A DNA stretch of 64,000 nt from CAYVTM01 sp964454645 (GTDB taxonomy: Bacteria > Bacteroidota > Bacteroidia > Sphingobacteriales > Sphingobacteriaceae): the NCBI GenBank assembly GCA_964454645.1, contig CAYVTM010000001.1, positions 434,001-498,000 of the forward strand, in the 5' to 3' direction. Made by a program: the position numbers and the translations under genes. Under the pieces are notes generated by a model. That model was not told the DNA's origin, searched no databases, and saw only the letters and a list, made by a program, of their open reading frames with translations. How positions within the stretch are numbered: the first letter of the stretch is position 1; the number at the start of each line of letters is the position of its first letter. Shown piece after piece: positions 17,892 to 26,382 of this stretch.

Positions 17892-19070
17892 ATGATCATT
17901 AAAATGAAAGAAATGAAAAAATCCTTTTTATTGATTATAGGTTTGTTGTTTACCGGTTTGGCTTTCGCCCAAAACGCAGAGGTTGTCAATGCCTATAATT
18001 ACTTGAAATTTAACGAGCTTGATAAAGCAAAAACTGCCATAGACAAAGCCGTAAAAGATCCTAAAACAGGAATTAATGCTAAGACCTGGTTTTATCGCGG
18101 TCAGATTTATATGGGTATTGCTTCCAGCCAAGACCCCGTTGTCAAAGCGTACGATACAGATGCGTTAAATAAGGCGATCGAATCGTTTGAAAAAACTCAG
18201 GAACTGGATGCTAAGAAAAACTATGTAAATGATATCAAAAGAAATATGATTATTTTGATGAACATGGTGGCGCAAAAAGGGATAGATGAGTATCAAAACA
18301 AGAATTATGCGGAGGCGGCTCATAATTTTGAGCGGACAAGTACTTTACGTCAACAATTATTGAGTATTCCCGATACGGCAATGCTTTTTAATGCGGCCCT
18401 GGCTTATCAGAATGCCGATAATATTGTAAAAACGAAAGAACTGTTATCGAGACTTATCGAACTGAATTATCCTGAACCTCAGTTGTATACCACTTTAGCG
18501 GGAATTCAGCTTACCGAAAAAGATACTACGGCGGCCTTAGCTACTTTAGATATCGGGAAATTAGCATATCCTACTAATAATTCAATTTTAATCGAAGAGT
18601 TGAACATCTATATTGCCCGAAAGCAAGAAAAACTCATCATTGATAAAATGGAGGCTGCTGCTGCAACTGATCCTACCAATAAAACCTTATTCTTTGCTTT
18701 AGGCTCTACCTACGACAATATGGGTAAAAAAGAAAATGCAGAGAAAGCATATCTGAAAGCCATCGAACTCGACTCAAACTATTTTGATGCATACTATAAC
18801 TTAGGAGCTATGCATTACAATTCGGGGGTGGAAATTTTTAATAAAGTGAAAGATCTCCCACTGAATAAGCAGAAAGAATACGATACAGGGAAAGCACAGT
18901 ATATGGCAGCTTTCAAAAAGGCACAACCTCATTTGGAAAAAGCGAATAAGCTTCAGCCCGAAGATATGAATACACTGGTTTCCTTAGCAGAAGTTTATGC
19001 AAAAACACAGAATTTAGCGAAAGCAAAAGAAATTCAAACGCGAATTTCACAGCTAAAAAAGACTAAATAA
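17892..19070 (+). CDS. Periplasmic TPR-repeat protein downstream of gyrA
   Basis: A 392-residue exported protein. Possible starts are 17892, 17904 and 17913; all keep the signal peptide (core LLIIGLLFTGLAFAQ). The mature protein is made of tetratricopeptide repeats, clearest at NKTLFFALGSTYDNMGKKEN with AEKAYLKAIELDSNYFDAYYN, and again near the C terminus (LVSLAEVYAKTQNLAKA). TPRs scaffold protein contacts; the partner is unknown. From memory a TPR gene next to gyrA is common in Bacteroidota, with no known functional link. It ends in a terminator at 19089. Confidence 0.85.
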   Translation: MIIKMKEMKKSFLLIIGLLFTGLAFAQNAEVVNAYNYLKFNELDKAKTAIDKAVKDPKTGINAKTWFYRGQIYMGIASSQDPVVKAYDTDALNKAIESFEKTQELDAKKNYVNDIKRNMIILMNMVAQKGIDEYQNKNYAEAAHNFERTSTLRQQLLSIPDTAMLFNAALAYQNADNIVKTKELLSRLIELNYPEPQLYTTLAGIQLTEKDTTAALATLDIGKLAYPTNNSILIEELNIYIARKQEKLIIDKMEAAAATDPTNKTLFFALGSTYDNMGKKENAEKAYLKAIELDSNYFDAYYNLGAMHYNSGVEIFNKVKDLPLNKQKEYDTGKAQYMAAFKKAQPHLEKANKLQPEDMNTLVSLAEVYAKTQNLAKAKEIQTRISQLKKTK

Positions 19071-19088
19071 TTTGCTATAATAGCTTTA

Positions 19089-19131
19089 AAAGGGCATTTT
19101 CCGGGATTCGATGAAAATGCCCTTTAATTTT
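19089..19131 (+). terminator. Terminator of the gyrA-TPR transcript
   Basis: A 13-bp perfect stem (19089-19101 with 19113-19125) precedes an AATTTTAT tail, 18 nt after the TPR stop codon. Confidence 0.8.
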
Positions 19132-19256
19132 ATCGTTAAATACAAAAGGATATTTGTAATTTAGTAGCCTATTATAGGCGGCTCATTTTGAATGTGTTTT
19201 AAAAATTAAATCTCTATATAAGTTAATCCACGAACTTCTATACCAATATCAATCAC

Positions 19257-20021
19257 ATGAAAAACTTAACTTTATTTTTCTGTTGTTTTATTATTCTTAC
19301 AAGCGCTGTATTAGCCGCCGATAAGGATACCAAAAAGAACTCAAAGGCCTTTCAGGGGTTCGAACCCTATGATCCCGTAAATTTATACTATAAATTTAAT
19401 GTTCCCGATGGGGAAGGAGGGTCCACTTATAAAGACTGGAAAAATCTGGAACAAGAAGATATCGATCGCATTTTCTGCAACGAAGCTGTAATGGCAATGG
19501 TTTCCGAATTGTCAAACGACGGGTACTATTATTTCGTACCTTCAACAATTTCTAATAAAAACAAAAATTACCTGGTGTATATCGATTACATGAAATTTAC
19601 TTCGGTTCCTTTAAAAAATGAGGATGGTAGTCTGTTAGGTACCGGTAGAATGGGTATGGGATTGCGTATTAAATTAAATATCTATGCAAAAGAAAAAGGA
19701 ATCGTGTTGAGTGATCTGTTTTCTATTTCTATGGCAGTTCAAAATGGTAAAGCTTATGGTTCGGTTAGTATGGAAGTAATTGGTTTACAATCGAATGATA
19801 TTACTCAATTATTACCCTTGCCCGGAGAAATCAATGCTACAAGCATACAGTCAACCATGCAGGCGATGTCAACCATCAAGTCGCGCATTTACGACAGCAC
19901 AACAATATTATCCCCGCAATTAATCGCCGTGAAATTAAATCCGGATGATGAAGATACTTTAACAGGAAGTATTCAGGATAAACGTACAGGTGTTTCAAAC
20001 GCATTGTATGGTGTGAAATAA
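19257..20021 (+). CDS. Secreted hypothetical protein
   Basis: A 254-residue protein with a signal peptide (about 20 residues ending AVLAAD). The mature part is a mixed alpha/beta domain without recognised motifs (FCNEAVMAMVSELSNDGYYY, GMGLRIKLNIYAKEKG). It is monocistronic: a terminator precedes it at 19089 and another follows at 20041. It is the last gene before the restriction-modification island. Confidence 0.7.
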   Translation: MKNLTLFFCCFIILTSAVLAADKDTKKNSKAFQGFEPYDPVNLYYKFNVPDGEGGSTYKDWKNLEQEDIDRIFCNEAVMAMVSELSNDGYYYFVPSTISNKNKNYLVYIDYMKFTSVPLKNEDGSLLGTGRMGMGLRIKLNIYAKEKGIVLSDLFSISMAVQNGKAYGSVSMEVIGLQSNDITQLLPLPGEINATSIQSTMQAMSTIKSRIYDSTTILSPQLIAVKLNPDDEDTLTGSIQDKRTGVSNALYGVK

Positions 20022-20040
20022 TTTATACTAAACGATTTTG

Positions 20041-20078
20041 AAAAGCAATTGTATTCTCACAATTGCTTTTTTGTTTTT
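20041..20078 (+). terminator. Intrinsic terminator
   Basis: A 12-bp perfect stem (20041-20052 with 20059-20070) is followed by TTGTTTTTAT. It ends the transcript of the secreted hypothetical gene at 20021. Confidence 0.88.
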
Positions 20079-20168
20079 ATTCAATTCGTATAAGAAAGGG
20101 GGGCATTTTGATTATTAAGAATGGATCAATCAGGTTTGTCCTTATGTACGATTTGCTTTAATGTTATT

Positions 20169-20196
20169 TAACATAATATTAATTATAGGACAAAAC
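20169..20196 (+). repeat. Island-boundary repeat, copy 1 (direct)
   Basis: The sequence AACATAATATTAATTATAGG followed by ACAAAA closely matches the copy at 26316-26345 in the same orientation (shared AACATAA, AATTA and TATAGGACAAA blocks). These two direct copies enclose the whole restriction-modification block. They may be attachment-site or target duplications; they are too diverged to be a recent one. Confidence 0.55.
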
Positions 20197-20324
20197 GGCT
20201 TTGCTCAATTTGCCAACGCACAGAGGTTTTTTCCTATAATGTCATATTATGTCTCCGCTATCGCTACGGGCTAAGCCTAAATAGAAAGTTCCGCGAAATC
20301 CCTCACACTTTTTTCAGCGGTCAT

Positions 20325-20349
20325 TTTGTCCTATAATTAGACGTTATGT
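20325..20349 (-). repeat. Island-boundary repeat, copy 2 (inverted)
   Basis: TTTGTCCTATAATTAGACG then TTATGT is the reverse complement of the same element, so with 26316-26345 it forms inverted ends of the island. Further inward on both sides the likeness continues in inverted sense: a TTTTTTTCTTTTTC tract, then TTTTTATTCAATTTTTT (20490-20506 here; reverse complement around 26253-26270). Confidence 0.55.
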
Positions 20350-20513
20350 ATAAATAGCCACACGGCTCACGCACATTGCGATAAAACTTTTTGCATTCTT
20401 TCAGAATTTATGCAAAAAGATTTTATTTGCAATTTTTCCCGACACACGCCACAACGCTTTTAAATTTTTTTCTTTTTCTCCAACGCACATTTTTATTCAA
20501 TTTTTTGCCAACG

Positions 20514-20592
20514 CACTTGCAACACATTTGCAAACCGCACAAATCCTACACACAATCCGAAGTTTGAAAAAGAGTTGCAATTTTGCCAACCC
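20514..20592 (+). repeat. 79-bp imperfect direct repeat, left copy
   Basis: By eye roughly three quarters identical to 26168-26246. Shared blocks are CACATTTGCAA, CGCACAAA, ACACACAA, AAAAGAGT and TTTTGCCA. It is C/A-rich, unlike coding DNA around it, and lies immediately outside the first and last genes of the defence block. Confidence 0.6.
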
Positions 20593-20635
20593 TTTCCGAG
20601 CCCACCCACCACCCCCTAAATATTTTACTGAAAAA

Positions 20636-20667
20636 TTGGTATGAAAGAATATAAATACTTATTTTTG
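20636..20667 (+). promoter_or_regulatory. Promoter of the restriction-modification operon
   Basis: TTG (20636-20638) and TATTTTTG (20660-20667) are 21 bp apart. The transcript would begin near 20673, about 25 nt before the controller ATG. The controller protein could bind around here, but no clear symmetric operator is visible. Confidence 0.68.
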
Positions 20668-20698
20668 TCAAAATCGTCAAGATTTAAAACTCAAGACA

Positions 20699-21025
20699 AT
20701 GGAAGCAAATTTTGGAGAATATATAAGAAAACTACGAAATCAAAGCAATCTCACGCTTACTCAATTAGGTGCGAAACTTGGTATTGATTCGGGTGCTTTG
20801 AGTAAAATTGAAACAGGTAAAAAAGAATTTGACGAAAAATGCTTGGATAAATTAGCAAACGCTTTTGACCTTGATATTGAAAAATTGAAAGTAGAGTATT
20901 TTGGCGACCAATTCGCAAAAAAAATGTATGCTTATAATTGTCCAACTGAAACGTTAATGGTTGCCGAAGAAAAAGTGAATTATTTGAAAAGTGTAAACAT
21001 AAAACAAACCGAAATAAAATTCTAA
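20699..21025 (+). CDS. XRE-family controller protein of the R-M operon
   Basis: A 108-residue helix-turn-helix protein. Residues 7-65 form the HTH_3 domain (IRKLRNQSNLTLTQLGAKLG, then DSGALSKIETGKKEF). The C-terminal 35 residues are basic and unassigned. Position first in the operon, 4 bp before the methyltransferase gene, fits a C-protein that times endonuclease expression after methyltransferase on entry into a new host. Its role as an activator or repressor cannot be told from the sequence. Confidence 0.82.
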   Translation: MEANFGEYIRKLRNQSNLTLTQLGAKLGIDSGALSKIETGKKEFDEKCLDKLANAFDLDIEKLKVEYFGDQFAKKMYAYNCPTETLMVAEEKVNYLKSVNIKQTEIKF

Positions 21026-21029
21026 AACT

Positions 21030-23534
21030 ATGAACAAACCATTGACATATATAAGTTTATTCAGCAGTGCGGGAGTTGGTTGTTTGGGTTTTAAACAAAA
21101 CGGTTTTGAGTGTATTGCGACAAACGAAATTCTTACGAAACGTTTAAAAATTCAACTTTTCAATAACAAATGTAAATACGAAACAGGTTATTTGGACGGA
21201 GATATTTCTACGAAAGAAATTAAAACTAAACTTTTTACTGAAATCAAAAAATGGCAAACAGAGTATAAAATTTCCGAACCTGACGTAATTGTGGCTACAC
21301 CACCTTGTCAAGGTATGTCCGTTGCCAACCACAAGAAAAATCAAGAATTAATAAGAAATTCTTTGGTTGTGGAATCAATCAAAATTACCAAAGAAGTCAA
21401 TCCCAAGTTTTTCATTTTTGAAAATGTAAGAGCTTTTTTAAATACAACTTGCACCGACATTGACGGAACAGAAAGAACGATTGAAGAAGCCATAAAATTA
21501 AATTTAGGTGGACACTACAATATTCTGTTTAAAGTCGTAAATTTTAAAGATTACGGTTCGCAATCAAGCCGAACAAGAACGCTTGTAATTGGTGTTCGCA
21601 AAGATTTACAGAATATAAGTCCGTACGATATTTTCCCTGAAAAACACAAGCCAAAGACACTTCGCAAACTTTTTGCAGGATTGGAACAACTTAATGAAAT
21701 GGGAGAAATATCGCAAAGCGATATTTTCCATTCGTTTAGAGAGTACAATCCCAAAATGTTGCCTTGGATTGAGAATTTAAAAGAGGGAGAATCTGCATTT
21801 CAGAATACCGAAGAAGAAAGAATACCACACCAAATTAAAGACGGAAAAATTGTTTTTAACGAAAGTAAAAACGGAGACAAATATGCTCGTTGGTATTGGG
21901 ACAGAGAAGGTCCGTGCGTACACACAAGAAACGATATTTTATCAAGTCAAAATACTGTTCATCCATCAGAAAACAGAGTTTTCAGCATTAGGGAACTAAT
22001 GCTGATGATGAGTATTCCCGAAACTTTTCAATGGTCAAATACATCAACTGAAAAGTTGAACAAATTGAGTTTGCTTGAAAAGAAAATGTTTTTGAAACAA
22101 GAAGAACTGAATATCAGACATTGCATTGGCGAAGCAGTTCCGACAGGAGTTTTTGCAAACATTGCAAAGAGAATAAAAAACGTTTTAAGTCAAAAAGTTC
22201 TTTCAACAACTGAAATAAGCAACGTAATCAAAAAAGAAGAATTGAGCGAAACCGAAAATTTACTTTCGTTCATCAATTCTGAATTTAAAAATATCGGGGT
22301 TGAAAACATTTATCAAATTGCGGAATACGCAAATTCAAGCCGTCAAGAAAACTCGGCATTTTTTACACGGAAAGACATTGCATTTTCTGTTGTAAAAGAT
22401 TTGCCCGAACTGAAAGGGAAAAAGAAAATAAGGATTTTAGAACCGTCAGTTGGCATTGGTAATTTCATTCCATTATTGGTTGAGAAGTACGAAGATAAAG
22501 ACGAAGTAATTTTTGACCTTGTTGATATTGACAGCAATTCTTTTGTTGTGCTGAAAAACATTTTAGAGAAATTGAAATTACCTAAAAAGTTTAAATTCAA
22601 TTTCATCAATGCAGATTTTCTTACACACATTTTCAATGTAAAATATGATATTGTTGTAGGGAATCCACCATACAAAAAACTGACGAACAATCAAGAGTTA
22701 TTGTCGCTTTACAGGTTTAATTTGAGAAATAATGAAACTAATAATTTGTTTTCATTTTTTATTGAAAAGGCGATTTCATTAGGAAACTTCGTTTCCTTAA
22801 TCATTCCGAAAAGCCTTATCAATTCGCCCGAATTTAATATCACAAGAGAAGTTTTGAAAGAGCAAAATCTTTTGAAAATATGCGATTATGGCGAAAAAGG
22901 TTTTAAAGGCGTGAAGATTGAAACGATTAGTTTTTTGCTTGAAACCTCGGCTAAAAAACAATCTGAAAATATCTTGATAGAAAGCTACATCACGGAAACT
23001 GTTGAGGAAAAGCGAAAAGATTATTTATTATCAAATGAATTTCCATACTGGTTGATTTACCGAAACAAAGAGTTTGACCAAATTTCAGAGAAAATGAAGT
23101 TTGATATTTTCAATAGTTTTAGAGATAGACAAATCACCAAGCAAATCACGAAAGACAACGGAAAATACAGAGTTTTAAAATCTCGAAACGTAGGTAATAA
23201 TGAAGTTAAGGAATTGGAAAATTACGATTGTTACATTGACGATACAGAAAATTTGGCTGTCGCCAAATTTTTGAATCGTGATGATGTAGTAATGATTCCA
23301 AATCTTACTTATTATCCGAGAGCAAGTTTTTTGCCAAAGAACACGATTACAGACGGTTCGGTTGCTTTATTGACTTTGAAAAATGGTAGTCGACTTCCAA
23401 CAGAAAAAGATTTAGAATATTACGGTTCAAAGGAATTTGAAAAGTTTTATCGAGTTGCCCGAAATTTTGGCACTCGTTCATTAAACATTGATAACAATTC
23501 CGTTTTTTTCTTCGGACTTTTAAAAGAAATATAA
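21030..23534 (+). CDS. Fused DNA methyltransferase: m5C domain plus N6-adenine domain
   Basis: An 834-residue protein with two complete methyltransferase domains. The N-terminal half is a C5-cytosine enzyme: FSSAGVGCLGF (11-21, AdoMet site), TPPCQG with catalytic Cys93, ENV (131-133), QSSRTRTLVIGV, and a late motif X-like GEAVPTGVFANI near 375. The second half is an N6-adenine enzyme: EPSVGIGNF (about 471, AdoMet site) and GNPPYKKL (NPPY at 545-548). A recognition-like domain follows (YRVLKSRNVGNNEVK). Methylating C on one strand and A on the other is known for asymmetric type IIS sites (Alw26I/Eco31I/Esp3I, MnlI), so an asymmetric target is inferred. The HNH nuclease gene follows after 4 bp. 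Confidence 0.9.
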   Translation: MNKPLTYISLFSSAGVGCLGFKQNGFECIATNEILTKRLKIQLFNNKCKYETGYLDGDISTKEIKTKLFTEIKKWQTEYKISEPDVIVATPPCQGMSVANHKKNQELIRNSLVVESIKITKEVNPKFFIFENVRAFLNTTCTDIDGTERTIEEAIKLNLGGHYNILFKVVNFKDYGSQSSRTRTLVIGVRKDLQNISPYDIFPEKHKPKTLRKLFAGLEQLNEMGEISQSDIFHSFREYNPKMLPWIENLKEGESAFQNTEEERIPHQIKDGKIVFNESKNGDKYARWYWDREGPCVHTRNDILSSQNTVHPSENRVFSIRELMLMMSIPETFQWSNTSTEKLNKLSLLEKKMFLKQEELNIRHCIGEAVPTGVFANIAKRIKNVLSQKVLSTTEISNVIKKEELSETENLLSFINSEFKNIGVENIYQIAEYANSSRQENSAFFTRKDIAFSVVKDLPELKGKKKIRILEPSVGIGNFIPLLVEKYEDKDEVIFDLVDIDSNSFVVLKNILEKLKLPKKFKFNFINADFLTHIFNVKYDIVVGNPPYKKLTNNQELLSLYRFNLRNNETNNLFSFFIEKAISLGNFVSLIIPKSLINSPEFNITREVLKEQNLLKICDYGEKGFKGVKIETISFLLETSAKKQSENILIESYITETVEEKRKDYLLSNEFPYWLIYRNKEFDQISEKMKFDIFNSFRDRQITKQITKDNGKYRVLKSRNVGNNEVKELENYDCYIDDTENLAVAKFLNRDDVVMIPNLTYYPRASFLPKNTITDGSVALLTLKNGSRLPTEKDLEYYGSKEFEKFYRVARNFGTRSLNIDNNSVFFFGLLKEI

Positions 23535-23538
23535 GAAA

Positions 23539-24711
23539 ATGAGAGAACAAATAAATGAGTTTTTATCTCAGTTTGATTTTGATGTCAGAAAATCTAAAGA
23601 TGCACGATTTGTTGACCAAAAATGTACACCAGATATTGTTTGTTTTATGGCTGATTGTGTTTTGAATATGATTGCAACGAAACCTGTTTTTGTTATAAAT
23701 GATGTTTGGGAAACTCAATATTTCATTCAAAACAGCAGAGTTGTTTTTAACAAACCTTGGGCAAATGACAAAAAAGCATACAACGAATACAACAAAGTAC
23801 TTTCACAACCATTGAAATTATTAGCTTATGCAAAAGTTTTAAATGTTACAAAAGTTAATGGCTCCTTGACTTTTTCAGTAAACAATGAAGAATTGTTAGA
23901 TTATATTTCTCGTAAAGACAGAAATGCTTACAATTTTCTTTATTGTTATTTTACAAAAGTTCTCAAAGACAGTGGGTTTTTAAAGAATTTGGAAGAGTAT
24001 AAAACTGACCAAGCAAAAGGACTAAATGAAGCAAGAGAAAACCTGTACGAAAAATATTTTCGTTTTATTTCGGGCAATACGCCTACTCGTTCAAGGCTTG
24101 ATATTCGTAGAATGTTTCACAAAATACTAAATATATATGCAGTTGAATATAATATTCCAGGTAGCAAGGGGAAGTTTGCGATGACATTTTCCGAAACGAT
24201 GTACAATAAGAAAAATTGGAGAGATATTAACAAAGAAAAATCAATCACACGACAAGAAGCATTAAGTACTGAAGACATAGAAAAACAAGAGGCTATAAAT
24301 GCTTATTATGTACAAAAGGCGATTGCATTAATACGTAAGATACACAAAGAAAGTGAGGTAAAAGACCAATGGGGAATTGGAGAAGCAACCCAAGTTCATC
24401 ATATTTTTTCACGAGCAGAATTTCCAGAACTCGCTCATTATGTGGAAAATTTAATTTTGTTAACTGCTACACAGCATAATACGAAAGCTCACCCAAGTAA
24501 TAAAACACAACAAATTAATAAAGATTATCAATTAACTTGTTTATTGGCTAAATCAGATAGTATTGAGAAGTCTTTAAAAAAGGGAGAATTTGTATATAGA
24601 AAAGAATCTTTCATCTTCGTAATAAATACAGGTTTATCCGTAGAATTGAACGATAAACTTGATTTTGGAACAATTAAAAGTGAATTAACAAGAATATATA
24701 ACGCAGCCTAA
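23539..24711 (+). CDS. HNH-type type II restriction endonuclease
   Basis: A 390-residue protein. The nuclease centre is near residues 285-320: VHHIFSRAEF (His287/His288), ENLILLT (Asn304) and TQHNTKAHPS, which is the bba-metal HNH layout with the order His-Asn-His. The N-terminal 200 residues, with RSRLDIRRMFHKILNIYAVE, are probably the DNA-recognition part. Tight coupling to the fused methyltransferase argues for the cognate endonuclease. HNH type IIS enzymes such as MnlI are a precedent. The specificity cannot be derived from the sequence. Codon use is A/T-heavy, unlike chromosomal neighbours. Confidence 0.82.
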   Translation: MREQINEFLSQFDFDVRKSKDARFVDQKCTPDIVCFMADCVLNMIATKPVFVINDVWETQYFIQNSRVVFNKPWANDKKAYNEYNKVLSQPLKLLAYAKVLNVTKVNGSLTFSVNNEELLDYISRKDRNAYNFLYCYFTKVLKDSGFLKNLEEYKTDQAKGLNEARENLYEKYFRFISGNTPTRSRLDIRRMFHKILNIYAVEYNIPGSKGKFAMTFSETMYNKKNWRDINKEKSITRQEALSTEDIEKQEAINAYYVQKAIALIRKIHKESEVKDQWGIGEATQVHHIFSRAEFPELAHYVENLILLTATQHNTKAHPSNKTQQINKDYQLTCLLAKSDSIEKSLKKGEFVYRKESFIFVINTGLSVELNDKLDFGTIKSELTRIYNAA

Positions 24712-24719
24712 TTAATATT

Positions 24720-25100
24720 ATGTATAAACAATATTTTGGAAAACGAAAGAAAATGAGATTTGATTCTCCTGAAGAATACTATGAAACATTAGGTTTTATT
24801 GCTAAATCTGATGGCTCTTGTGATTTATATAGGGAAGATAATCAAAACCAAGGAGCTTGGTCATATGAGGTACGAATGAATTGTTATAAGAACTTAAACA
24901 AGTTTACTCAACCTCTTAAAAGAAAATTCACAAAAGGGAGAGGTAAAAAAGTCTTACATAGAATAAATTGCAATGAATTTATTGAAGATTTATTTGATAA
25001 TCATCATTTTGTTAATGGTATAACACAAAATGTAGCTTTAATACGTAGCACCATACCTGCACAGTACTTATCCGATTTTGATAGAGGTTTAAACCTATAA
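24720..25100 (+). CDS. Small basic protein of unknown function in the R-M operon
   Basis: A 126-residue protein I do not recognise. It is strongly basic in the middle (TQPLKRKFTKGRGKKVLHRI), has a single SDGSCDLYREDN-like turn region, and ends in an acidic helix (YLSDFDRGLNL). No signal peptide or membrane segment is present. It starts 8 bp after the endonuclease stop and is followed after 4 bp by the DUF3644 gene, so it is made from the same transcript. It may be a nucleic-acid-binding partner of one of its neighbours; that is inference only. Confidence 0.6.
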   Translation: MYKQYFGKRKKMRFDSPEEYYETLGFIAKSDGSCDLYREDNQNQGAWSYEVRMNCYKNLNKFTQPLKRKFTKGRGKKVLHRINCNEFIEDLFDNHHFVNGITQNVALIRSTIPAQYLSDFDRGLNL

Positions 25101-25104
25101 AGTT

Positions 25105-26160
25105 ATGCCAAGAGGATTACCCAAAGCTGTAAAAAAATGCTTAGAAAAGTCCGTTGATTCAGCATTATTAGCTGTTGAAACTTACAATAAACCTGCCGTA
25201 AAATTTAAGTCGGGAGGCTATATTGTTTTGATGGTAATTTCTTGGACTTCTTTATTTCACGCTATATTCTTCAAACAAAAAAAGAAACCCTTTTACAAAA
25301 CCAACAATAGATTTGACAAGAAAGATGGAGATTTTTGTTATTGGGAATTGAGTACTTGTTTAAAAGAATATTTTAAAACCGATACTAATAATCCTATCAG
25401 AAAAAACCTTGAATTTTTTATTCCTCTTCGTAATATGATTGAGCATAAGTCTATTCCCGAGATAGATTCAGATATTTTTGCAGAGTGTCAATCGTTACTA
25501 TTGAATTACGACAAAATAATGGAAAAAGAATTTGGAAAAGAGTATTGTTTACGAGAATGTTTATCATTCGCTTTACAATTTTATCCATCGTCTAAAAGTT
25601 TGAATAATGCTGTTGTTGCAAATCCTACAACAAAACCTATTGTTGATTTTATTAAATCTTATAGAAGTGCCATAACAGCAGACGTATTAGATAGTGGAGA
25701 ATACTCATTTAAAGCGTTCTTGATTCAAGTCGCAAATCATCAGTCCAAAAATACTTTACCAATTCAATTTGTTGCTTATGATAAACTTGATGAACAGCAA
25801 AAGAATAATGTAAATAGAGTTGCTGCACTTGTTAAAAATAAATTCATACAGGTAGCAGTAACAAATAAAGATTTATTAAAACCAGGAATTGTCGTTGAAA
25901 AAGTTCAATCTGCATTAGGTAATCCGAAAATTCACAAAAATGGAAAAGAAAAAGACAAGTTCAATATGGATACACATACGAGATGCTGGAAAAAGTATGA
26001 AGTGAGACCTGAAAATAATGCTCAACAGCCTGAAATTACCAAAGCGGAACATTGTGTTTATGACCAACCTAATGAAACTTATCTTTATACAGAAGATTGG
26101 GTAGATTTTCTCGTTGAAGAATTATTAAAAAACGGAACATATGAAAGTTTGTATGAATAA
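25105..26160 (+). CDS. DUF3644 protein with HEPN-type motif
   Basis: A 351-residue protein. The N-terminal 150 residues match DUF3644: SVDSALLAVETYNKP, the hydrophobic helix YIVLMVISWTSLFHAIFF, and PLRNMIEHKSI. Arg109 and His114 in RNMIEH form an Rx4H motif, the ribonuclease signature of HEPN domains. The C-terminal half ends with a winged-helix-like region (IVVEKVQSALGNPKIHKNGK, later YTEDWVDFLVEELL). DUF3644 genes tend to occur in defence loci. An RNA-cleaving abortive role backing up the restriction system is proposed, not shown. Confidence 0.75.
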   Translation: MPRGLPKAVKKCLEKSVDSALLAVETYNKPAVKFKSGGYIVLMVISWTSLFHAIFFKQKKKPFYKTNNRFDKKDGDFCYWELSTCLKEYFKTDTNNPIRKNLEFFIPLRNMIEHKSIPEIDSDIFAECQSLLLNYDKIMEKEFGKEYCLRECLSFALQFYPSSKSLNNAVVANPTTKPIVDFIKSYRSAITADVLDSGEYSFKAFLIQVANHQSKNTLPIQFVAYDKLDEQQKNNVNRVAALVKNKFIQVAVTNKDLLKPGIVVEKVQSALGNPKIHKNGKEKDKFNMDTHTRCWKKYEVRPENNAQQPEITKAEHCVYDQPNETYLYTEDWVDFLVEELLKNGTYESLYE

Positions 26161-26167
26161 CCCAACC

Positions 26168-26246
26168 CACAAGCACACACATTTGCAAGTCGCACAAAGC
26201 CAACACACAAACCAAAACTTGCAAAAGAGTGTGCTTTTTGCCACCC
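26168..26246 (+). repeat. 79-bp imperfect direct repeat, right copy
   Basis: Partner of 20514-20592, starting 8 bp after the DUF3644 stop codon. Together they bracket the five-gene defence operon. Confidence 0.6.
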
Positions 26247-26315
26247 GATAAAAAATTGAATAAAAAATTCCCCTACCCTTTTGAAAAAGAAAAAAAATTA
26301 AACCAAAGCTATATT

Positions 26316-26345
26316 AACATAACGCAATTACATTATAGGACAAAT
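26316..26345 (+). repeat. Island-boundary repeat, copy 3 (direct)
   Basis: AACATAACGCAATTACATTA then TAGGACAAA. Same orientation as 20169-20196 and inverted relative to 20325-20349. It marks the right edge of the island; chromosomal-type sequence resumes after it. Confidence 0.55.
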
Positions 26346-26382
26346 AAAAAGTACAATAATTTTTTTGTGGTATGAGCTTGTA

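Noticed and set aside
19350..19370. GGTTCGAACCC, a tRNA T-loop-like string
   Set aside because: It lies within a coding frame and no cloverleaf can be formed around it.
20072..20698. CRISPR-like repeats in the C/A-rich zone
   Set aside because: CCAACGCAC-type words recur irregularly with no fixed spacer length.
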